11,767 nucleotides of DNA from the NCBI GenBank assembly GCA_015661645.1, contig DQVR01000085.1, forward strand, positions 1 through 11,767, given 5' to 3'. This DNA comes from Pyrodictium delaneyi. GTDB taxonomy: Archaea; Thermoproteota; Thermoprotei_A; Sulfolobales; Pyrodictiaceae. The notes beneath the pieces are model-generated. The model worked only from the letters and a program-made list of their open reading frames with translations. It ran no database searches and was not told the DNA's origin. The first letter of the stretch is position 1. Each line of letters starts with the position of its first letter. Below are positions 1-5,969 of the stretch, one piece after another. A program made the translations under genes and the position numbers.

Positions 1-238
1 GCGGCCCACCACCCCTCCCGGCACCGCTAAGCTCCCTAACAAGCCCGAGCAAGTCACGAGCAAGACCGACAGCTGCGCCACGGTCGCCCGCAGCATAGGC
101 GTCGACAAGCCTACAAAGCATAGTGCCCTTGTACGCTTCCCCGCTGCATATGGATAGCAGCTGGCCTATACCGGGCGCGTCCCCAGCCAAAATAGTAACA
201 CCCGGCACCCAGTATCGCCGCGAGAGACTCCTGGACAC
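1..238 (-). CDS. Unrecognised protein, partial (runs off left edge)
   Basis: The minus strand is open from a GTG at 238 to the first base of the window, 79 codons with no stop. The frame stays open further upstream to a stop at 335-337, with another GTG at 304, but that stretch is rich in Cys and aromatic residues and looks less protein-like, so I prefer 238. The translation has a segment reading VTILAGDAPGIGQLL, then a helical, Ala/Leu/Arg-rich region ending in a Gly-rich stretch. I do not recognise the family. No clear ribosome binding site precedes the start. It may be the N-terminal part of a longer gene. Confidence 0.5.
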   Translation of the reverse strand, partial: MSRSLSRRYWVPGVTILAGDAPGIGQLLSICSGEAYKGTMLCRLVDAYAAGDRGAAVGLARDLLGLVRELSGAGRGGGP

Positions 239-256
239 ATAAGCTACGGGCCAGCG

Positions 257-382
257 TTGCCAGCTACGACAGAAGAGACTGAAATAGTAATCGCAACACA
301 GCACGCCATAATACGCATACCACGGAGCAAGAACTCAGATAGGGTAGCGAGAAGAGTACTGGAGTTGCTTCACGGAAGGTAA
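257..382 (+). CDS. Possible small protein, 41 codons
   Basis: A TTG at 257 opens a short frame ending at TAA 380-382. The product is polar then basic and helical, containing TEIVIATQHAIIRIP followed by a helix ending RRVLELLHGR. The residue pattern looks like real protein rather than random sequence, but the ORF is very short, the start is not ATG, and no good ribosome binding site is visible. It would be divergent from the minus-strand gene starting at 238, 18 bases away. It could also be the tail of a decayed gene: the frame is open back to a stop at 155-157. Confidence 0.3.
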   Translation: MPATTEETEIVIATQHAIIRIPRSKNSDRVARRVLELLHGR

Positions 383-518
383 CAACTCATAGCGATAACA
401 CAACACTATAGCTACATGAGAGTCCAACATCGCTATAAGCCTACCAGCCCCTCGCAGATTTCATCAAAGCACGTTAGCAGGGGCTTATCCTAAGAGCGTC
501 TTCATTCGTGGGCTACTA
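383..518. other. Intergenic region with weak promoter-like site
   Basis: No gene was found here. A TATA-like stretch, GCTTATCCTA at 483-492, lies about 30 bases upstream of the ATG at 519, a suitable spacing for a leaderless archaeal transcript. A 7-base inverted repeat (AGCCCCT at 446-452, AGGGGCT at 479-485) flanks a 26-base loop next to it. It could be an operator or chance. Confidence 0.25.
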
Positions 519-986
519 ATGGTTATGCCCTTTCGCTATCAACCCGGCTACGTGAGGCATACCATGCTTGAGCTACTCTGGGCCGGTCTCGTCCACGGCA
601 GTGAGGACCTCGGCTGGCCCCGAGGCATACAAGTGCCGGCATGCGAGGCCGCAGCCCGCGCCTGGAAACAGGAGACACGGCACCCCTGGCTCCGCGAGTT
701 AGCTACTAGGATACGGGGGAGCAGAGCCCGTGGCTACCGCCGCTTTCTTCTCCAGTACTTCCACGCCATGGACCGGCACCTCGAGCTGCTAGCAGAGAGG
801 CTAGAGTGGCAGGCATGGTACACCATAGGGGACAGCATCCTCGGCGGAGCATACATACCAGTCCACGAGGTTCTTGCGAGGCTAGCTCGGGGCCACGGCC
901 TAGAAGCAGAGATAAAACCGCTTGGAGAAAGATTCCGCCCAGGCAGGAAACTCTACCTACTGGTCCTTCGGCATGGTCTTCGGTGA
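519..986 (+). pseudogene. C-terminal part of an amino-DNA methyltransferase (truncated)
   Basis: The 155-aa product resembles the C-terminal half of SAM-dependent N4-cytosine/N6-adenine DNA methylases. Residues 11-21 (YVRHTMLELLW) match the region that normally follows the catalytic (D/N/S)PPY motif. Residues 71-98 form the usual helix before the late strands. Residues 101-114 (YTIGDSILGGAYIP) and the strand KLYLLVLRHG near 144-153 match the late conserved motifs. The SAM-binding motif and the PPY catalytic motif should lie N-terminal to residue 1, and I find neither; the upstream frame is open only to about 438 without them. The piece is therefore unlikely to be active alone and is best read as a remnant. 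It may once have been the modification partner of a restriction system here. The start could be ATG 519 or 525. Confidence 0.55.
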
Positions 987-1200
987 GGTATGTCGGCTGT
1001 CGTTATGTGCTCTCCTGGCTTCTCTTGGCCTGTTGCTTCTGGCTTTTTTGTTGTCCTTCTCTGGGTTCTTTGTACGGTTCTCTGTATTCTTTGTGGGTAG
1101 CGTTGGTCTTTCGTGTATTGCTTCTTGTCTTTGTGCTGCAGCTCTTTGTGATGGTGTTAGTTGTGTCTACTGGTATTCTCTTTCGTGCACGTAGGTGTAG
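987..1200 (+). other. T-rich tract, possible transcription termination zone
   Basis: After the methyltransferase fragment the plus strand becomes strikingly rich in T, G and TCT/TGT triplets, with a six-T run at 1044-1049 and many shorter T runs through about 1180. Archaeal terminators are U-rich, so this may end the rightward transcript. A 90-codon ORF (922-1194) through the tract encodes a very hydrophobic Leu/Phe/Ser/Cys protein. It overlaps the preceding gene and probably only reflects the base composition. On the minus strand the same tract is open as a Lys/Arg/Gln/Thr-rich tail of the Argonaute frame to a TAA at 1003-1005. Confidence 0.4.
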
Positions 1201-2650
1201 GGTGGTTTCTGGTAGCCCATTTGCTATAAGCCGTGATAACGTGTCGGCTACTAGCAGTGGGAGGGACAGCTTGTTCGTTGCGAAGGCTGCGTTCTTGAAG
1301 TTCAGTTTTGCCAGCCGGCCTATCTCGAGCGCTGTTTTGAGTGCTGCCTGTGGCGTTTCCGCGTACTTCTCCGGTACACTATGATGAGTAGCGGCCTGTA
1401 GAGGGGAGCGCTGCTGGATGCTGCCTGGATGCTATGGCTTGATGCTAGTAGTTACGTGGTGTGCCCTGTAGCCTCTTTCTGGGTGCCAGTAAGCTCCGAG
1501 GTAGTATGCTGTGAGCGAGGGCGGGTTGAAGGCCTTCATGTAGCCGTCGTGCTCTGCCTCGATGTATATGCGTGTGTTGTGCTTCTTTGCAACGCCCACT
1601 ACTATTACTTTAGCTGTGTGGTCGCCAAGTTTTAGCTGGCTGTCTACCAGCTCGTTGCCGTAGGGTATGCCGTCTCTGAATACGACTATGCGGGTGGGCC
1701 TAGTCTTTAGCGGTGGATCCAGCTGCTCTACAAGAGCGTATGCATCCTCTATGGCTTCTTGTAGGTCATCGCTGCTTAGTTTCTTTCCTTTGGTGCTCGA
1801 GAACATGCTAGCGCCCAGCATTGAGCTGTAGGCGTTGTATATGGCTGTGCATATTGCAGGATTGACTTTTGGCCCCTCGGAGTGCCCGACGTCGATGCCA
1901 AGGTAGAGTGTTTCTCCCTTGCCGTCGGCCGGCTGGCAGAGCGTCCATGGAGTGGCAAGGTACTTGTCGCTCGAAGCCTTGGCGGCCTGGAGTAGCGGCT
2001 CCTTGTAGATGGCCAGCGCTATATTATCTAGGATGCTCTGGAGGCCGTCAGAGCCTCTCTGGGAGCCGCCGATAATATCGTTGATCGTGCTGGAGTCTAT
2101 TATGGTGGCGTGTACTCCCTTTAGGTGTCTGGCTGCCATCCTCTTACAGCCATAATAGACGATATAGCTCCTACGCTCTTCAATGCAGACTACATGGAGC
2201 CCCTTCGGGAGATCAAGCTCTGCAGCGTTGTGGTTTATCTTTTTGAGCCCGTTCTCGACCTCTTCAACATAGTGATGGGGGTCTGTGTCTACGGGCTTGA
2301 GCCAGTAGACCTCTAGGCTACCTAGGCGGAGACCCGCATACGCTTCAGCTACCTCAGCGACGATACACTGATAGTCGTGGGTTCTACGCTGGCTTTCACT
2401 CCTGCACGTTTTAAACTCTCATGTATAGCCCCTAGCACTTCACTGCTACCATAGTAGACTATCATTAGAGGATCCTGCTCTAATGGCAGTGCCACGCTTC
2501 CCTTGCGGAGTGCGGAGTATGAAGCTACGTAAACGCTCTATACACGTCCCCACGGTCGACTAGCCCCTGGAGCCTCGCGGGCTTTAGAAGTGCGGTATCG
2601 AGTGTAAGGCCTATCCTAAGCCTGGACGTCACTATTCTAAAGCCTGGCAT
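1201..2650 (-). pseudogene. Short prokaryotic Argonaute (MID-PIWI), frame-disrupted
   Basis: Translation across frames gives about 480 residues of a short Argonaute with no PAZ domain. The N-terminal segment (2650 to ~2528) reads RIVTSRLRIG then ARLQGLVDRG, like the start of MID regions. The MID domain includes ERRSYIVYYGCKRMAARHL. The PIWI core has YLGIDVGHSE (Asp codon 1891-1893), RIVVFRDGIPYG (Asp codon 1672-1674), the strand APLYRPLLIIVY, and a terminal LAKLNF then LPLLVADTL (Asp codon 1243-1245). So three acidic positions of the PIWI tetrad are present; no Glu sits where the glutamate finger is expected (TKGKKLSSDD instead). Frame changes are needed near 2528, between about 2420 and 2351, near 1436 (TAG at 1432-1434) and near 1372. 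The longest intact frame is 2139-1432. The family is clear from motifs. The gene is either decayed or carries sequence errors. The C-terminal end is uncertain (1003 to ~1205). Confidence 0.85.
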
Positions 2651-2667
2651 TTATGTTCGCCATAAAT
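2649..2667. repeat. Inverted repeat over the Argonaute start
   Basis: A perfect 7-base inverted repeat, ATTTATG at 2649-2655 and CATAAAT at 2661-2667 with a 5-base spacer, covers two minus-strand ATG codons (2650 and 2663) and an AT-rich box reading CCATATTTATGG. It could be a small operator, or part of a promoter from an earlier form of the gene. The ATG at 2663 opens only eight codons (MANINARL) before a stop, after which the 2650 frame continues naturally with RIVTSRL. A further one-base disruption is possible here. Confidence 0.35.
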
Positions 2668-2956
2668 ATGGTCCGAGAGTCTAGTAATACCTTATTAGCC
2701 CCAAGACCCCTCACCCAATATATCGTTGCAGAAAGCCATAATACGAGGCAGTATTCGATCTGGCTCGCTGCCAGCTGCTCCCGTAGCCGTGGCCAGCGGC
2801 TGCTGGACGGCTCTCCCGGGGTCCTGGTTCTGGAGACTGGGCGAGGCTGCTAGGCGAGAGGTTCTGCCCCGGAGGGGGCTCCCGCCTACTCGGTCCTCCG
2901 GGCCCGCGGGTAGCTGTTGCTTAGCCCTGGGGCCACGGGTAGCGGTTTCTTGGGTG
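2668..2956. other. GC-rich spacer between PIN gene and Argonaute
   Basis: No convincing gene is present. The 2790-2940 part is GC-rich with short inverted repeats (for example AGCCCC/GGGGC near 2870-2880 on the minus strand). On the minus strand, one frame from about 2810 to 2643 is open and protein-like (includes LREQLAASQIEYCLVLWL and runs into MANINARL), so part of it may be remnant coding sequence joined to the Argonaute N-terminus. No start codon or ribosome binding site supports it. Confidence 0.3.
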
Positions 2957-3862
2957 TTATGGGTGGCCTCCCGTGGCGATGGGCTGTCTTGGTTGTGGTG
3001 GTATGTAGTGTTGGAGTCTGCGCTGGCTGTAGGCTATCCAGGCGAGGGCGTCTGGTGGTAGTTGTTCGCCGCTGCCGGGCTGTTGCTGGAGCCCTGCCAT
3101 GTACACGTTTCGGTGTGAGTGGAGTAGTCTTTGGAACTTGTACGCGTAGTACCCGGTTATGTGGGCTTGCTGGGCTGTCAGGGCACCTAGTGTTCGGAGA
3201 CTTGCGAGTAACGCGCTGAAGCCTCCTACGTCTACGCGTCTTCTGCTGTGTTCTTCAGCTATCCTCTTGAGTCCATGGGCTACTCTGTCCTCTTCTGTGT
3301 ATATTGCTGTTATCCTGTGGTCGCTTAGCAGGGCTGCGACTAGGTGCCAGTCCTCTCTGTCGTATCTGCCTCCCAGGTAGGTGTTTATAGCTTGTTCCGC
3401 CTCGCTGCGCATGTCTCCAACGTCTACTACTTTGAGTAGGCTATGGCGGAACATGGTGCCGGCTATGGCGTCGTAGCTGAGTAGGTAGCCTGCTGGGAGG
3501 AGTACTACTACAACCCTTCCACGGAAGTGGTTTCTGTACATCCTGTTGTAGCTCTGCTCGTGCCTCCTGAGCCTCTCTATCACGGAGCGGGTCTCGTCTA
3601 CTGTTGTACTTGTTACAGCGAGTTCTATGCCTTGTTCGCGCAAGGATCGGGTCATAGCCTCTAGCGAGGAGATGACCTCGTCTTGTAGCCGGTTTCGTAG
3701 TGCTGTATCTTGGATGACCCTGTCGGTGCTGATGAGTATTGTGTCGCAGTGCTTCATACCCCTCCTGCCTAGGACCCTGGTTATAGCGTAGCATGTAAAT
3801 CCCACAAGCAGGTCTATGACTATATTCGTGTCTAGCAGCCAGCGCTCACTAGCCTCTGCCAA
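2957..3862 (-). CDS. PIN-domain nuclease, long form (301 aa)
   Basis: The protein starts with a classic PIN motif, LLDTNIVIDLL (Asp11, Asn13). The other acidic positions expected of a PIN ribonuclease are visible: Glu90 in TVDETRS, Asp171 in YDREDWHLVAALL, and Asp192 in IYTEEDRV. At 301 aa it is about twice the length of a VapC toxin. The extra sequence is a helical insertion (about residues 40-165) and a C-terminal tail rich in Gln, Pro and His. The start is TTG, three bases after the stop of the upstream gene, with GGAGG overlapping that gene's end. The tight coupling means it is made with the two upstream proteins. It may be the nuclease effector of this operon; that role is inference. It lies about 300 bases upstream of the Argonaute on the same strand. 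Confidence 0.75.
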   Translation of the reverse strand: MAEASERWLLDTNIVIDLLVGFTCYAITRVLGRRGMKHCDTILISTDRVIQDTALRNRLQDEVISSLEAMTRSLREQGIELAVTSTTVDETRSVIERLRRHEQSYNRMYRNHFRGRVVVVLLPAGYLLSYDAIAGTMFRHSLLKVVDVGDMRSEAEQAINTYLGGRYDREDWHLVAALLSDHRITAIYTEEDRVAHGLKRIAEEHSRRRVDVGGFSALLASLRTLGALTAQQAHITGYYAYKFQRLLHSHRNVYMAGLQQQPGSGEQLPPDALAWIAYSQRRLQHYIPPQPRQPIATGGHP

Positions 3863-3865
3863 GGC

Positions 3866-4369
3866 TTATTGCTCCTCCCTCCTGCCCTGCCCGGATTGCT
3901 GACATTCTATGCGGATGCTTATTGGAAGTACGACTGGCACCATGTGTTTCTCGAGCAATGTTACTAGCATTGGTATAGCATTCTGGAGTGTCACGCCTAT
4001 TAGCTGCTCCACGATCTCATGGGGCAGCTCATTGGCCGGCTTGTTTACTATATTTTGTAGCTCCCTGTGTGGCTCGATTATATGCATGAACGTGATTGTT
4101 GACTCCATTACGCGAAAGAACTGCCCCGTGGCCTTTTCCTTTAGGTAGACTACTGCTGTGTACCTTGTTTCCACTATAAGCTTCCTCCCCAAGAATGTTT
4201 CAGCGTACTGGATGGGCGTGAGAATCTGGAACGATGAGTACACACTAACCTCGATGGGCGGCTTTAACAGAGTCCGCGGCGGTACACGTGACGAAGAAAC
4301 ACTCAGCACTACGCTTTCTAGAACGAGCAGGACCGGTATAGCATGTTTCTCCGCCAAGCCAGGCGCCAC
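3866..4369 (-). CDS. Unknown protein, possible SecB-like fold
   Basis: The 167-aa product has an N-terminal hydrophobic stretch (residues 11-25), then three likely beta strands (about 38-50, 63-78, 83-98), a helical part (101-142) containing NELPHEIVEQLIG, and a last strand VVLPISIRIE (146-155) before a polar tail. This order, and the pattern of a Leu-Pro-containing helix start followed by a proline-led final strand, recall SecB-type chaperones (LFPYARE ... LAPVNF). The resemblance is by eye and weak. If right, it would echo toxin-antitoxin-chaperone modules, with the PIN protein as toxin. The start is GTG, four bases after the previous stop, so it is translationally coupled in the operon. 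I would call it hypothetical until a structure prediction is made. Confidence 0.65.
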   Translation of the reverse strand: MAPGLAEKHAIPVLLVLESVVLSVSSSRVPPRTLLKPPIEVSVYSSFQILTPIQYAETFLGRKLIVETRYTAVVYLKEKATGQFFRVMESTITFMHIIEPHRELQNIVNKPANELPHEIVEQLIGVTLQNAIPMLVTLLEKHMVPVVLPISIRIECQQSGQGRREEQ

Positions 4370-4373
4370 CAGG

Positions 4374-4877
4374 CTAGCTAGCAGCTGGACCCCGGTATAT
4401 GTTGTTGATAGTTTTGTCTTCGGTCTCCTCTGGCTTGAACCTCTGTAGCTCTAATTGCACGCGCATGCCGCGTGTAACTGTACCATGAGCGGCGCCGCCG
4501 GGCATGCCGGGAGACTGGGCTATAAGCTGTATTACCTGTTGTATCACCCAGTTCTCTGCATATGTATTCAACTGCATCTTCTCCTTCTTCTGCCGGGGAA
4601 CGGTCTGAGTAGCGTGGCTGGCTTTCTCGTATAGCTCTTCGGCGTCCTCTAGGGGTACGCGACGTACCGTGGAGATAATATATACTATCTGGTCGTCCTC
4701 CAGGCCTGCCCGCCGGAGCAGCTCCACCGCGCTCTCTACATCATCGTTCTCCAGCAGTTCTACCGCGCGGCGCACCCGCTCGTCGCGGCGCATCAGCACA
4801 CGCAGCGCTGGCCAGATGTTGACGTAGTCCTCGTCTAGGGCCTCAAGCATCGCCTCTATCTCCGTAGACAAGCCCAT
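4374..4877 (-). CDS. Alpha-helical protein of unknown function, first gene of the PIN operon
   Basis: The 167-aa product is acidic and helical in its first half, with repeated Glu/Asp/Leu/Arg patterns (ALRVLMRRDERVRRAVELL at 24-42, then ESAVELLRRAGLEDDQIVY). A basic linker follows (residues 92-101), then a helix NWVIQQVIQLIA (109-120), a Gly/Pro-rich loop and a short strand MRVQLELQRF. I do not recognise the family. It has a strong ribosome binding site, GAGGTGA at 4881-4887, just before the ATG, so it should lead the operon. Its partner genes follow with 4- and 3-base gaps. By position it could be an antitoxin, adaptor or regulator for the PIN protein; nothing in the sequence proves this. 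Confidence 0.7.
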   Translation of the reverse strand: MGLSTEIEAMLEALDEDYVNIWPALRVLMRRDERVRRAVELLENDDVESAVELLRRAGLEDDQIVYIISTVRRVPLEDAEELYEKASHATQTVPRQKKEKMQLNTYAENWVIQQVIQLIAQSPGMPGGAAHGTVTRGMRVQLELQRFKPEETEDKTINNIYRGPAAS

Positions 4878-5010
4878 AAGTCACCTCTGGATGCGGCGGC
4901 TCGTGCTCGAAAAGATCAGCTTCTGGATAATAGTAGCATAGAAAACACGGTCGTTCTAGTGATACCCGGTGACCCTTATGTGCTCCATACCGGTGGAGGG
5001 CTTGTCTACG

Positions 5011-5020
5011 CTATTTAAGC
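5011..5020 (+). promoter_or_regulatory. TATA-box-like element
   Basis: CTATTTAAGC is the best archaeal TATA match in the divergent region. It lies about 270 bases before the first McrBC-operon gene, so it would give either a long leader or a separate short transcript. Confidence 0.4.
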
Positions 5021-5205
5021 ATTGTCGCTGCGCCAACTCTAGGCCTGGTAGGTGCCATATGCTATGAGAAGGCCACGTTCTTACCAATATTGAGAGACAC
5101 GGTATATTGAGATTATAGAATTATGCAATACGGGCTAGCAGAGTTGGATAATATCCTCGACCCTAGTCATAATGCTTGCTGCCTGGCTAGCCGCTGTAGG
5201 GCTAT

Positions 5206-5217
5206 GATATAGGTATA
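5206..5217 (+). promoter_or_regulatory. Candidate promoter of the McrBC operon
   Basis: GATATAGGTATA lies about 70 bases upstream of the TTG start at 5282. Transcription would start near 5240, leaving a leader of about 40 bases that holds the strong GGTGGTGGGGG ribosome binding site at 5270-5280. Confidence 0.4.
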
Positions 5218-5281
5218 GGTAAAGTATGCTTGGCTTTTCTTCTCTGCTTGCCTGGCAGGCGTCGGGAACGGTGGTGGGGGT

Positions 5282-5944
5282 TTGCGGCGGTACAACCCGT
5301 TTCTCGTCCAGTCCCTGAAGAGGCTTGACCCTGTTACGTTGCTGGTTGTTCTCGGGGAGACATCGTGGAGGCTGAGAAGCGCTGCTGGTGAGGGTTTCTC
5401 GAAGGATGCTGTGGTCGGGGTTCTCGTGGAGGTTCTGGAGGGTCTTGGCCGCGGTAGTGATGCCGCTTATGTGGCTAGTAGGCAGTACCCGTTGCTAGTT
5501 AATGATCTCCGTAGGCTTGGTCTGGTTGAGGCTGGGGATCCGCTCGAGGAGTGGCCTAGGGATGTGGAGGCCCGTGTGGGCCCCCTTGTGCACCGTATTG
5601 TCGATGCGATGGAGTACTGTAGGAATACTTGCGGGGACATTGATAGGTGTCGTGTTGTTGGTGGCGCTGTTGCTGCTGTTAGTCTTCTAGGGGGAGTATC
5701 GGCTGGGAGTCCGGGGCTCCGTAGGGTTCTTGCACGGCTCTATGCGGGGGAGTCGTTGGAGAAGATTGCTGGAGACATTGCTTCCGAGATCGGTGCTAGT
5801 ACTGAGGGCGTGCTCGGGGTTCTGGAGGCTATGAGGAGGCTTGTCGAGGAGGCTGTCCGCGTTGCTGCCGATGCTGCTGAGGATGGCTGTGTTCCGCGCT
5901 TCTATGTTCCCTTGGGCCTCCGTGTAGAGGCTAGGCGCGGGTGA
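5282..5944 (+). CDS. Unknown protein, first gene of the McrBC operon
   Basis: The 220-aa product begins at TTG with a strong G-rich ribosome binding site directly upstream. It is mostly helical. Residues 1-30 (NPFLVQSLKRLDPVTLLVVLGETSW) and 60-85 form helices, the latter a possible winged-helix-like segment (YPLLVNDLRRLGLVEAG). A small cysteine group (Cys113, Cys117, Cys123) could bind metal, with Cys203 further on. Residues 142-198 resemble a helix-turn-helix-type bundle. I do not recognise the family. The gap to the McrB gene is 25 bases and the three genes run the same way, so it is likely a working part of the restriction system. As the McrB here has no DNA-binding N-terminal domain, this protein may read the DNA modification; that is inference. 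Confidence 0.75.
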   Translation: MRRYNPFLVQSLKRLDPVTLLVVLGETSWRLRSAAGEGFSKDAVVGVLVEVLEGLGRGSDAAYVASRQYPLLVNDLRRLGLVEAGDPLEEWPRDVEARVGPLVHRIVDAMEYCRNTCGDIDRCRVVGGAVAAVSLLGGVSAGSPGLRRVLARLYAGESLEKIAGDIASEIGASTEGVLGVLEAMRRLVEEAVRVAADAAEDGCVPRFYVPLGLRVEARRG

Positions 5945-5969
5945 CGCAACAAGGCCGGGCCGAGATGGG

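Larger units (their letters stand above)
4878..5281. other. Divergent control region between the PIN operon and the McrBC operon
   Basis: This 404-base AT-richer stretch separates two divergent operons. On the minus side the ribosome binding site GAGGTGA (4881-4887) and an AT-rich element near 4923-4935 serve the PIN operon. On the plus side there are two candidate TATA boxes: CTATTTAAGC at 5011-5020 and GATATAGGTATA at 5206-5217. The first is followed by GGTAGGTG (5049-5056) and a 9-codon ORF at 5064, and a 29-codon ORF starts at 5123. Neither small ORF has other support. No RNA gene was recognised. Confidence 0.45.

Noticed and set aside
922..1194. Hydrophobic 90-aa ORF that might be a membrane effector of the Argonaute
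   Set aside because: It overlaps the methyltransferase fragment, is on the opposite strand to the Argonaute, has no clear ribosome binding site, and its Leu/Phe/Cys/Ser bias follows from the T-rich tract. Kept only as a check under the T-rich finding.
2726..3219. Plus-strand ORFs over the end of the PIN gene
   Set aside because: Low-complexity Gly/Trp/Val translations antisense to a convincing PIN-domain gene.
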